64,000 nt of DNA, from contig NW_026946363.1 of NCBI RefSeq assembly GCF_035222375.1, positions 4,588,001-4,652,000 of the forward strand. The letters are read 5' to 3'. The number at the start of each line of letters is the position of its first letter. Position 1 is the first letter of the stretch. The position numbers and the translations under genes were made by a program. The DNA is from Podospora pseudocomata (lineage: Eukaryota > Ascomycota > Sordariomycetes > Sordariales > Podosporaceae). Below the pieces are notes generated by a model, which worked only from the letters and a program-made list of their open reading frames with translations, was not told where the DNA came from and searched no databases. Shown one piece after another: positions 34,982 through 45,565 of the stretch.

Positions 34982-36229
34982 CTAAGCCATCAATAGCCCC
35001 ATTAACCCAGCAATCATCCTCGACAAACCCTCATCGTTAATATCTCTTTTGTCCTCCACCACCTCAATCCCACTCCCCTTTAAGCCCTCCTGCAACACAT
35101 CAAACAATACCTCGTCAACCTGCTTATCCTCAAACTGCTCACCACATTTCGAAAGCAAGCTTGTCCCACCCCTCGGAATCACCACTCTGACTACCTCCGG
35201 CCTCATAGCATTTTTCAACCTCTCCACCATAAACCTCCCAATGTCCCTCGCTTCCTCCTTGTTCGTCCTCATGACAGTAACAGCAGCATTATGCTCCACC
35301 AAATTTCTGTCTTTGAACCGCTCCGGCACCGTTTCCCTCGCCCCAAAGTTAACCATATCCGTTGCCCCCAACGAAACCAAATATGGAATCCCCCTCTCAA
35401 CCGCCGCCGTCATCCTCTCCTCCCCAGCACTCATCACACCCCCCACCACAAAATCTGCCACCTCCGTTGTGGTCAAATCCAACACGGCATCCAACTCCTC
35501 TTCCCTCACCATCTTCTCCATCGTCTTCCCCCCATGACCAGTAGCATGAAAAACATACACCTCCACATCGTCCCCATACCACTCCTTGAAACATTCACGA
35601 ACTGTGTCAACAGCAGGAGTAGTAACCCCAAACATCGTGACCCCCAACCTTTTCTTCCTCTCTTGTCCCCTTCCCCTCTCCCCGTGCTTTCTATGTTCAA
35701 ACACTACTGCAGAACCAACAATCCCGCCCGCCGCATTCCCAATCACCTCCCCCAACAACCCATTGATCCCAGCAATATCAACCACCGAGTTCACCATCCC
35801 AATATCACTCTCCCCTACATACCCCCCCGTATCCCCACTAGCAACAGTACTAACGATGACCTTTGGCAAACCCCACGGCAAACCCTTCATAATCCCCGCT
35901 GCAAGCACCGTCCCCGATGACCCCCCCAAAGAGATGACCCCATGCAGCCCCTTTGACGACCTCAAAAGCCCTTCCACAACTTTCGTTGCCTGGCGGGAGA
36001 TTACCTCGACGAATTTACCCCGGTCGAGGTTGGAAATATCAGTGCAATCCACCAGCAGGTCCTCTTGAGATATGGAAATAGCTTCGTGCTCGACCGGGTT
36101 TCGACCCACGTCTAGGAGGATGACCTCAAGGTCGGGAATAGGTAAGGGGAAGGAGATGATTGATTCCCTCAAAAAGAGGAGCGGTTCGAGCTTGGTGTCG
36201 CACGTTCCGATGATGAGGATGGTGGGCAT
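34982..36229 (-). CDS. UPF0261 (Tm-1 N-terminal domain-like) ATP-binding protein
   Basis: This is an intronless frame of 415 residues. 'PTILIIGTCDTKLEPLLFLR' opens the Rossmann-like fold, then 'VILLDVGRNP', 'GVISLGGSSGTVLAAGIMKG', 'LPKVIVSTVASGDTGGYVGE', 'DIGMVNSVVDIAGINGL' and C-terminal 'FMVERLKNA..VVRVVIPRGG' follow the UPF0261 family throughout. In plants this domain is the N-terminal half of tomato Tm-1, where it binds nucleotide; the cellular role in fungi and bacteria is unknown. Its divergent neighbour at 36602-37521 encodes the domain that forms the other half of Tm-1, so the two probably work together. Confidence 0.92.
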   Translation of the reverse strand: MPTILIIGTCDTKLEPLLFLRESIISFPLPIPDLEVILLDVGRNPVEHEAISISQEDLLVDCTDISNLDRGKFVEVISRQATKVVEGLLRSSKGLHGVISLGGSSGTVLAAGIMKGLPWGLPKVIVSTVASGDTGGYVGESDIGMVNSVVDIAGINGLLGEVIGNAAGGIVGSAVVFEHRKHGERGRGQERKKRLGVTMFGVTTPAVDTVRECFKEWYGDDVEVYVFHATGHGGKTMEKMVREEELDAVLDLTTTEVADFVVGGVMSAGEERMTAAVERGIPYLVSLGATDMVNFGARETVPERFKDRNLVEHNAAVTVMRTNKEEARDIGRFMVERLKNAMRPEVVRVVIPRGGTSLLSKCGEQFEDKQVDEVLFDVLQEGLKGSGIEVVEDKRDINDEGLSRMIAGLMGLLMA

Positions 36230-36601
36230 GGTGGATAATTGTATTGATAATCAATCAAATCTGATTGAATGACTCGAATTTGGAAATTCCCGCGAGAATA
36301 CTGCATCTCAGGAATTTAGTCCTGAGCAAAAGAAATGAATGACATTGATTAGAAAAGTGACAATATATGACAACTGGTCCAACAAGTGCACTTATGTTGT
36401 ACTCCCCTCCCGCGGGCTAACACATCGGACGTCTCTCATCCGATCCGAGACATGGTGACGTACCATACTGATCCGTGTTCAACACGATCACGATTCACTT
36501 AGTCCAACCATCGGTAATATAAGCTTACATCCCAACCAACCACTCTGCATGTCCAACTGGGTAATCGCCCTTCACAATCAGCAGTCAAAAACCTACCAAA
36601 A
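36230..36601. promoter_or_regulatory. Bidirectional promoter of the UPF0261 / TIM-barrel pair
   Basis: 372 nt separate the two start codons. It contains an inverted 'AATCAATCAAATCTGATTGAATGA' type sequence near the UPF0261 start (about 36249-36271) and 'CATCGGACG...CATCCGATCCGAG' near 36423-36447, with paired CGGA/TCCG elements that resemble binding sites of Zn2Cys6 proteins. Function is inferred from position only. Confidence 0.45.
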
Positions 36602-37521
36602 ATGCCACCCCCCACCGACCGCCACGAAATCCTCCACCGCCTCCGCTCCCAAATCAACGCCGGCATCCCCATCCTCGGCTCCGGAGCCGGCATAGGTCTC
36701 TCCGCGAAATTCGTCGAGTCTGCCGGCGGCGACCTAATAATAATTTACAACAGCGGCCGCTTCCGCATGGCCGGCCGCGGCTCCCTAGCCGGTCTCATGC
36801 CCTACGGCAACGCCAACGACATTATGCTCGAAATGGTCAGTATCATTCCAATTTTCCCTCACCCCATATACTCACCCTTCCAACAAAGGCAAAAGAAATA
36901 CTTCCCATAGTCCATCACACCCCCGTCCTAGCTGGCATCTGCGCCTCAGACCCCTACCTCCCCTCCTGCCTCCCCTCCTACCTCCGTCACCTCAAATCCC
37001 TCGGCCTCTGCGGCATCCAAAACTTTCCCACCGTCGGCCTCATCGACGGTCAGTTCCGTGTTCACCTCGAACAAACCGGCATGGGGTACGATCTAGAAGT
37101 TAATCTCATCAAGGAGGCCCGGGCGTTGGAAATGCTGACCACACCCTACGTCTTCAACCCAGACGAAGCCAGACTCATGGCCAAGGCTGGGGCGGATATT
37201 GTCGTGGCGCATATGGGGTTGACGACGGGGGGTTCGATTGGTGCGCAGGAGGCCGAGGGGGGGAATAGTAAGGCGTTGGGTGACTGTGTGGAACGGGTGC
37301 AGGCGATTAGAGATGCGGTGTATGCGGTCAATCCCGAGATTATCGTGCTTTGTCATGGGGGTGCGATTGCCAGCCCAGAGGATGCGGGGTATGTGCTGGA
37401 ACGAACCAAGGGGGTGCATGGGTTTTACGGGGCGAGTTCGATTGAGAGGTTACCGGTTGAGAAGGCGATTACTGAGGTGACGAGGGCGTTTAAGGGGCTA
37501 AAGATGGGGGAGCGGAGGTGA
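36602..37521 (+). CDS. PEP-hydrolase-like TIM-barrel protein (Tm-1 C-terminal domain-like)
   Basis: Exons 36602-36835 and 36889-37521 close in phase to 288 residues. '[20 protein letters not shown]', '[20 protein letters not shown]', '[13 protein letters not shown]', '[16 protein letters not shown]', '[18 protein letters not shown]' and '[20 protein letters not shown]' match the TIM-barrel family named PEP_hydrolase (TIM-br_sig_trns) throughout, at full length. In plant Tm-1 this domain is fused behind a UPF0261 domain; here the two are separate, divergently transcribed genes. Biochemical activity in fungi is unknown. Confidence 0.9.
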
Positions 37522-38993
37522 GAGCTGGATCTGGAAAGGGGGAGGGTGGTGATGATGCATGTTGAGATGTGAACAGAACTGGTGTGGCATGGATTTGATG
37601 ATGAGATTGGTCAAAGAGGAAACGAACAAGACGTTGCTGAAACGATATGTGAGCGAGTCCGAGTCTGGGTCGATCTCGGCCGGTAGGTGGGAAGATGCGG
37701 TGGGCACTTGCGCGGCAGGGACGACGGTATCCAATTGAAGGAGAACATCATCCACACGCTCCAGGTTCTTTTTCTCTTCGCTTATTCCCTAGATGCAAGT
37801 CATGCTTCAAGATGTGATATGATGACACGGGGATCATCTGCTCCGATGCCTCTTGATATGACTTCGACTTCTGATCCCAACCAACCCCTCGGATTCGTCA
37901 GCCCACCTCCCAAGCTGACGTCGCATTCTGAAGTTGAAAATCCCCTCGATGCCCTCCCGCCCAGCCCTCCCAGGCTGCAGCTTCCCGCCCCTAGTCATCT
38001 TCCCGTCCGTCAAACGTCAGCTGTAGGGCGACCAATCATTTATCTCCCCTCGGTCTACTGCATCTTCGCTGTTGAAAAGTCTGAAGCAAAAAGTCTTCCT
38101 CAGCCAACATCATGATGCCGTCTCGTCCTGACTCAGCAAATGCCCAACAATCTCGTTGTTTGTCTCCATGTTGTGCTTTTCTACCAGCCAACAAACAGTC
38201 TGACCTCAGCCTCCTATCACTCCCAAACTCACCCCATCATCCACCTCACCATTCAACAACTCCCAACCCCTCCCCCTCTCCTCTCCTTGGGGGCCATAAC
38301 AGAAACAGACAAATTCTCTCCTGTGTCGCATTTCTCCAACCATCTCCCCTTACTAACTGCATCTCCATCAAAGCCGGGCTGCGGCACTCAAGTATCATCA
38401 ATGAAACTGTACCAAAACGCCAAACGACCGACCCCAATCAACAAGAAGGTCTATGGTACCCTTTTTTCCATAAAAATGACGACGTGGTCTCCTTATCGCC
38501 TCACCCGCGCATTGGTCTGTTCATCACGGATGAGCCTTACCCTTCTTTCCCCTTTCCGGATATTTTACGAGACAGTCCACTCAACCTCCCCTGACCACGC
38601 CACCAAACCGCATCACCGTCCACCACTCTCCGTGACTCTTGCCCAGCGCCCCCGCCTCACTGATGAGGTGCGCGGTGTTGTGGGATCGGCTCCCCAGAGA
38701 GAGAGAGAGAGGTCTCATTCGGTGAAGCTGGCAGAGGTGTTGTGTAAAGAGCTGCGGGACGCATCAAATGCTTTTGATCAACAAACAAACAATACCCAAC
38801 GAGCCGCGATCGCAACCCCAGTTCGTCGTTGGAGTGTAGGCACGACGGTCCTAACAAAACAGTGTATTTACTATGGATAAGGATGATGACATGTGTGTGT
38901 TGTTGGTGAAATGTACAAGCAATTAAAACAAAAAAATCAAGATACACAAGAAACGAAAGGATGCCAGATCTGCCAAACCGCCATAATCATACA
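37522..38993. other. Gene-free region with (GA)n microsatellite
   Basis: Overlapping plus frames (37687-38115, 38112-38594, 38140-38880) are Ser/Pro/Thr-rich, change frame often and show no domain; I do not call them. A short (GA)n run lies at about 38697-38711. Confidence 0.4.
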
Positions 38994-40632
38994 TCAACTT
39001 CTCCCCCCTAACAACCTTCTCAACATAAGGACTTGTTCTCTTGCTCGAGTGTGCCGCTGCTCCACCTGATTGAAGATTACGCTGACTACACCTTCCTGTA
39101 GCGTTTGTGGCATTCTTCTGTTGTGTTTCTGCCCGTCGAAATCCGGTTCTTGATGTGCCTGGCTAGGCGGTGGAGGATGACCAAAGCCCAGCGCATGATC
39201 AAACTCGGCGTCATGTGTCGAAGCCACCGCCACCGATGCCGCCGCGATAAGCCCTTCGGAACCTTCGGGAGCGTCTTGTTGGCCAACTGCCAGTGATCGC
39301 AGAGCACGATCTAGCTGCTCCATGAGATGGCTGATCAAGTTGATAATGGCAAGCATCTGACTGTGCGATGAGCCAAAGAAGGCCCCCGTTGATGGCGTGT
39401 TGGGTGGTGTGGCTGCCTGACCCGAGTTGATTTGCGAGAGAAATGAACTGCAAAGATCTTCAAAAATGCCCAAGAGCATTTGGTGGGAGGCCAGAGCCAT
39501 GAGAGAAATGGCAGTATCGGTAGCCTTGCTGATGGGTGCTGAGCTTCCTATGGCGCCATGGGGTATTCTATACACATCAGAACTGGCTCTCCTCCTTTCG
39601 AGGGGTATGTGGGGTGATATCATTTGTCGTGCGGCGTAACGGTCCATGAAGCTGATCAGTGAGCAGCCTGCATCGAAGATTTCATTGATCGCTGGTGAAG
39701 CTATTGTCAACAGCGCTCGGGCGAGGGTACTCAACATTCTTCCAGCGCGATTGATGCGGAGGTTGGCTTGAGTGGCTTCTTCAAGAAGATTTTCGGCTGA
39801 GCCGGAAAACATCCATGTATTGTCGGTTGTCGCTGAGGTTGCGCTAAGTATGCTTTCGGAAAAAGAAGGCCCAAATTCACTACTGGAATCTTCGGCCGTA
39901 TGTGGCAGAGGATGGAGGTGGTCCTGTCTATTGGGGAAATGACCTTGGTGTCCTGGCAACCCAAAGTCTGACAGAAGTGTTGTTGGAGTGTTCAAATCGG
40001 GTCTCCTATAGACAACGTCAAAGTTTGGCGATGCAGTTGTCGACAGAAGTAAGGGCGCTGTTCGGGATTGTGATTGTCTTTCAATACCTGGCCTGGTCTC
40101 CGGTAGTGGGAAGTTGAATGCAGGGGGTCTCGGTGATGGGGACTGGGAATGAGTTGGGGAGAGTTCGGCTGGTGAGGATGGACATCTGGATGACCGCCTC
40201 GCTCTTTTCCTAACCGGATGTCGGTGTACCCTTGGACGGCCGGACCGGAGCTGGGCTACAAGCAATGTCAGTACATGTAGCGGATCTTAGAGCAGTCTAG
40301 TATTCCGGAAACATACGACTGAAAATGCAAACCGCCCCTGCCTTGGAGCACCTTGCACAAGGTATTGGCGCTATCACCGACCTCCCACGACTAGCTTCAC
40401 TCTCTTCGCCTACGACCCCGAGACCGAGTGTATTGTTGTCATGCCCATCCGTGACACAGCGGACCTTGAGTTCGTGACAACGATCGCACGACTGCCTCCT
40501 GGGCATGGGTGGTAGTGTGAGCTCGGCGACAGGCGGCTGCCCTTGCGATGGAAGGGTTGATGACATGGCGGAGCCGTGCACCCCAGACTCGACGAAGGAA
40601 CCCGCCTCCTTGCTTGTCGTCTGTGCTTGCAT
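38994..40632 (-). CDS. Zn2Cys6 transcription factor
   Basis: Exons 40632-40317 and 40255-38994 close in phase to 525 residues. The zinc cluster is 'SCDRCHELKVRC' (Cys 49, 52, 59) and 'PCARCSKAGAVC' (Cys 92, 95, 102), followed by a basic linker 'RSGRPRVHRHPVRKRARR'. The loop between the third and fourth Cys is about 32 residues, far longer than usual. The rest has Ser/Pro-rich stretches and helical segments ('LSTLARALLTIASPAINEIF', 'HSQMLAIINLISHLMEQLDR') as in the AflR/secondary-metabolism-regulator type; the C-terminus is 'REQVLMLRRLLGGRS'. It is probably a nuclear pathway regulator. No secondary-metabolism cluster is adjacent. Confidence 0.85.
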
Positions 40633-42755
40633 CGGTGGTTCTTATATCAACTCCAGATCTGAGCTGTGGAGGTGGTGGCGTGAGGCAAGACTGTTGAACG
40701 CCAGCCTACACATCCCCGTCCTTTGAGTCTCGGCTAACGCAGGGGGGGACGGGAGCTCGACCGAACGGTTGGAAAGGAGGTTCAGGGATGAGGAAGGACA
40801 CTGGGCCTTATGGAATCGGTTTTGCCTCGCAATCTTGGTTGAATCTGTGGAACGGGGGTACAAGCAGGACTTGTTAGGGGCAGCGTCCGCTCCTCGGCGG
40901 CGCTGCAGCAAAAGGGAACCATCGAATGGGATGAGGATCCTTCAGCATGAACCAAACAACGCCCCCGTGCCGCAGAGATGTTCGCCTATCAACAGGCACA
41001 GTCATCCGCAAGGCAAGTTCCACATGAGAATGTATCCGTCTGGCACGGCCTACTTTGGAAAATGCTGCCGAACAAGACTTTGCCACCAGCATGGCAGGCA
41101 AGCAGATCATGTCGTCGTCTCTGCCTAGATCTTTCGAAATAGCGATGACCTGCAAACAAACAAGAGGGAAGCCCCAGACGCCACGTGATCTGTTCTTGTG
41201 TGGGAGCTCGTCAGGCGTTCTTTTGTCGATGTCGAGTCCCATGCGCCGCTCGCGTACTTGGTCCTCTACACTTTGATGGTTCGGGATCTGGACGAAACCA
41301 GTCAGCAGTGACGATATATACGATGGGATGAGCCAAGATGGGTAAGTTCCCGCTTATGGCAACCAAGTGGCCAATCGTGTTGTTGGAAACCAACCAAGAC
41401 CGTTGAGCACCGTTAATCCCATCCACGGGCGTTGCTGGTCATGGCGATATCGTTACCCAGGCAAGCATCTAATCATGTCTTCCTGTCATGGGAGACTGCC
41501 GTCCATCGGGATGTTCCTTCGGGATGGGTAAGGAAGGTGGGCGGGAAGGAGGGAGATAAGGAAGTTTGACGGGTGCTCCCGGGACTCATTCGTAATGTTC
41601 AGTCCCCACGTGGTGTCGGCTTAGCTTGCCTGAGACAGCAAACGAGGTCGGACAGATGGTCCTCTAAGAATGCAGGGACAGGTCGAAAGGATCGTTCAAT
41701 GCAACTAATGCACGTGTGTGGTGTTGAATGAGGGCGTTGTTCTTCCACTCAAGTTCAAAAAGAGGTTGGATCCACAATCCTCAAGCGAGACCTGGGCTAG
41801 ATTAGCGGACTTTTGTCGGCGCTTAGCGCTGACTTTTGACGCCGCTATCGTGTGGCTCCTTCAACCACGGGCCAAGACGAAAAAATTACAGTTCAGATCC
41901 TCCTGCCCGTCGATAAAGCAACTTGAAAATCTTGATTCAGGTCGGTAACGAGGTTTTATGTAGTTTATCACACTGATTCTTTTGTCAAGTCCAGTCGGCT
42001 GGCACATGGAGTCGTAAACTCAGCAACGAGCTATCACGGAGCGAAGAGCGTCTCGCATATCCAAAGTTCCGAAGGATTTGAAGCAACCTTCCTCCTGCTC
42101 AAGTCCGCTTGATACCATCGTATTTGGATGGCACCTTCCATCTGAAAAGAATCCTGAAAAGGCGGCAGGGGTAAAGGGAGATGACATCTGCGCGGAAGAT
42201 TTGGTTCTAGACTAAGGTATGTAGATGATAGACTTATTAGAAATTAGACCGAAACCTATCATTCTACAATATCCATCTTCCATTACACAACGACACCAAG
42301 GCTTTTATTAGTATTATGAGAAATAATAGGAAATTTGTGGACGATTTGCCACGTATTTGAGACTTTTTGGAGGTCCTCTCATTCCGTGCTTACTTAATTC
42401 TATATCGTTCATGGAGGCTTTGAGCTTGAGGTTGTCCTCAGCGGGACTGCATAAAATAACATGACGGAGTGTCCTGTCTTCCATTGCAACGTAGTAACAT
42501 TGAATGGTGAAGTTGAATGGTGGAGTTGGTGGTGGACTTGTTAGGCATGGCGTTTTATGTCATCCATAAAATGTCGTTGGTGCTGCGCTGCTGCCTGCCG
42601 CTGCCTGTGCGGACCCAGCTATTTAAGATCAAGGTTTCTTGCACACAAAATTCAGGCACCCCGCTCAAACCTAATCTCGTCCCTAACCTTGACTGAAGGC
42701 CTGGAATATATGTATTGGACCCAACTTTTTCTGTCAACTTCGCCCTTTTCGCACT
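40633..42755. other. 2.1-kb intergenic region
   Basis: It lies between the divergent starts of the Zn2Cys6 gene and the H3-tail F-box gene. Small frames (40769-41128, 40874-41242, 41718-41948) have no domain. A TATA-like 'CTATTTAAG' lies at about 42618, some 140 nt upstream of the ATG at 42756. Confidence 0.45.
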
Positions 42756-44042
42756 ATGGCCCGAACAAAGCAAACTGCCCGGAAGTCAACTGGAGGAAAG
42801 GCCCCACGGCGAAGTCTACCATCAGGTATCATATGCATATATCCAGGTCCGAATACACAGATACGAAGGCCCACCACTACGCGTAAGGCACATTTGCTCA
42901 GGCCTCGACCGCTACCAACAGTAAAACGTCTAAGTGAACAACAAGTTACCATGGCACCAACAAGACCGATGAAGCGGCAGAAGAGGACCGGCACAACTCC
43001 AAGAAAACAATTACTGCCTTGGAATGGTTGTAGGAGAATGAGGCTGGGACCGCGCTACTCGCTGAGGCCTCGGCGGCAACAGACAGAAAAGCCTGAGAAG
43101 GACGAGCAGAACAGACGCAAAGCTAGACGTCAAGACCGGGCAACGAGAAGACGGAACAAAACCAAGAAAGCCTCTGCGGCCGTGACCCTTGTCACGCCCA
43201 AAGCCCGCACCACCCGGCGAACCCCTCTTGGGCTATTCTCCAGGCTTCCAAACGAGCTCATCTTCCAGATCATCTCATCTGACCTCGACATACCAACACT
43301 CACCAATCTTCGCCGTGTGTGCAGGTTCTTCAAAAGCACCATCGACACAGGAGTCAAGGCCTATGCCGAATTGGCTCAGAAAGCTCCTTTTCTTCTACAG
43401 CGAATCCTCCTCCAAACCCCCACCTGGGCCTTTTCTTCCAGCTGCAAGGAAGTTCATGCGGAGCTTACCCAGGACTTGCCCATGACATGCAAAAAGTGCA
43501 ACGACAGTGAGGCGGAATCGTACAACGTGCATAGCTGGGCCTTCAATCTCATGACTTGCCAATTCATGTGCAATGGATGCAGTGGCGGCAACTGCCAGAG
43601 AGGTTATGGAAGTAGCAGCAACCTATGGGTTGAGCGTCATCTGAAAAAGCATCTCACAGAAGCCAATATTGCCTTTACCCAGGAGATGCTCGCCAAAGTG
43701 TCTCGTCTTCGGGTCGTTCACCCCTGGGAAATGGATTGCAAACCGACACATGGGACCTGGTCTGCTGGACGAGCAGTGACCTGTTATGACTCAAAGTCTG
43801 TGCAACAGGAATTCGGGCTCGTAAAAAGGTAGGCAAGAAATCATGCATGACAGATCCATGGCCAATGATTTGCTAACGCTGTTTGTAGGGGGTGTCGGTG
43901 CTCCTATGCGGGTTATCCTAGGTCAGAGGCCCTGATGTACGAAAACCGAGCAACCTTTATACCAATGTGGAGGTTTGCTGCCCTGAACGGCGATCGACCG
44001 TCCTGGGAGAAGGTCAACTTTGTGTACAGAGGTCCCTATTGA
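42756..44042 (+). CDS. F-box protein carrying a histone H3 N-terminal tail
   Basis: Exons 42756-43828 and 43889-44042 close in phase to 408 residues. The first 18 residues, MARTKQTARKSTGGKAPR, equal the start of canonical histone H3 through Arg17 (with initiator Met), including Lys4, Lys9, Ser10 and Lys14. The match then ends (RSLPSG). A second Met at 66 begins a weaker H3-like stretch ending PRKQL (82-86) at the correct spacing. Residues 90-150 are very basic. An F-box follows at about 160-200 (LFSRLPNELIFQIISSDLDI...CRFFKST), then 'CKKCNDSEAESYNVHSWAFN' and 'CNGCSGGNCQRGY', a possible metal site. No histone fold is present. F-box proteins recruit substrates to SCF ubiquitin ligases; an H3-mimic tail could attract H3-tail readers or writers (inference). 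An intron starting at the GTATCA after codon 23 cannot be excluded. Confidence 0.7.
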
Positions 44043-44062
44043 GAGTCTTGAAGTCGCTAGGC

Positions 44063-45565
44063 TCATTCATCGCAGAGAGGCTCTATCTGACCCGTCATCA
44101 ACTCCCGCCGGATTCTCGACGCTACCCCATCCCATTTCTCAACGGCATCTTTTTCTGCGTCGAATGCGTATAATGGTCGGTTCTGTGGAGAGATGAGTAC
44201 AGAGCTTGCGATGTATAGGCAGGTAGATAATAGGACATATATGGCACATACCTTAATTTTCACCATTTCTGGATCAATATCCACATTATCATCCACATTC
44301 TTGAGAATATTGTGCCATCGATCTCGCAAATCCTCCCCATGGGTTTGACTTACCCTCACCCTCGGGAAGCGGAGCTTCTCGTAGGCCCTGGTAGCAACCT
44401 CGACTTCGTCCCTCCCTACCAAACCCAGACAAACCGCCAAAACACCCGCACTCTCCGTCGCCTGACTAGCCCCCTGTGCCGACGTCGGCAGATGAGCATG
44501 ACAGCTGTCCCCCAGCAAGACAATCCGATGCGACTTTGGTGACACCCACGTAGACAACGGTTTCCGGTAGCAGATTTTCCAGTCTAGACACCTGTCCGTA
44601 GACATGATCGCATACCTGATATCAGGATCAATATCTGCCACCAACTTCCGGACTTCGTCCATATCCCCCGGCTGAAACCACGACTCGGGAATGTCCCCGT
44701 CGTCTTTGTGAGTAAGTATCCAGTTGAACTCCCCCCCTCCTCGGAGTGTGTTCTGAACGACGTGGGTGTCGGGCCCGATCCAAAAGTTTACGCTGTCTTG
44801 GGAGAGGAACGCGTTGCGGGCTGGGTCTGCTTTCATTTCCTCGGAAGGGGAGAAGTAAGCGCGGAAACAGGCGTAGCCGCTGGAGATGGGGTCGTCGTGG
44901 TGGGAGAGGACGAGGGGGCGGGCGAGGGATTTGATGCCGTCTGCTGCGACTATGAGGTCGGCGGAGAGGGACTTGCCAGTCGAGAGGGTTAGGGTTGGTG
45001 GTTTTGTGTCAGTGTAGGAGGTTACGTCGGAGGACATGAGGATGGGGATGTTTCTATCGCGGACCCTGAAGGGGGTGAGGTTAATATATGTTAGGTTGGT
45101 AGAGGAAAGGGGAGGGGGGAAAACCATTTGAGGAAGATGTCGTGGTAGTCACCGCGGTGACCGATATATCCTGCCATGTCCATCAGGGGTTGCTCAGCAA
45201 GAACTTTCCCGTCGTGCCAACGCCTGATTTTCATGGTGGGGGCCTGGTTGCCGATTTCTTGAATTTCTTTGATGTTGCAGCCCCATCGGGCGAGGAGTTT
45301 GTAGGCATTTTCTCCTAGCCCGAGGGAGTCGCCGAGGCGGGTGAAGTTGCGGACTTTGTCTAGGACTGCGACTACTTCGTGGCCGTGGTGGTGGAGGGCA
45401 ATGGCTGCAGCGCATCCTCCCAGGCCAGCACCGACGATAAGGACTGGGACTGGTGTTAGAAATTAGGGGTGGTGGTGTTGTAACATAGTACTGCTTACTC
45501 CTAAGGGGAGGATCATGAGGTGATACAAGTCTTTTGTATGGTGCTCCTGTTTCCTGGGGTTCCAT
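44063..45565 (-). CDS. FAD-dependent monooxygenase (salicylate hydroxylase-like)
   Basis: Exons 45565-45499, 45449-45125, 45065-44252 and 44182-44063 give 441 residues. Exon 1 supplies the start, and its join restores 'RIPVLIVGAGLGGCAAAIAL', the FAD-binding GxGxxG. 'LIVAADGIKSLAR' is the DG motif and 'IVLLGDSCHAHLPTSAQGAS' the GD motif that closes the FAD site. These three motifs define class A flavoprotein hydroxylases. The substrate is unknown; aromatic acids are common for the group. The last intron (44251-44183) has ideal GTATGT/CACAG ends, 69 nt, no stop and is in frame. Splicing it gives the family-like 'VKIKNRPLYAFDAEKDAV', so I remove it; retention would insert a hydrophobic segment. 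Confidence 0.85.

Noticed and set aside
38697-38711. (GA)n run as a regulatory GAGA element
   Set aside because: Short simple repeat without gene context; no evidence of function.
37687-38880. Overlapping plus frames as a Ser/Pro-rich gene
   Set aside because: They switch frame, contain no domain, and reading-frame bias is not consistent; probably promoter, leader or intergenic sequence.
42756-43100. A true histone H3 variant gene split by introns
   Set aside because: No H3 alphaN or histone-fold sequence (such as a RYKPGTVALREIR-like stretch) could be found downstream in any frame; the continuous frame leads to an F-box.
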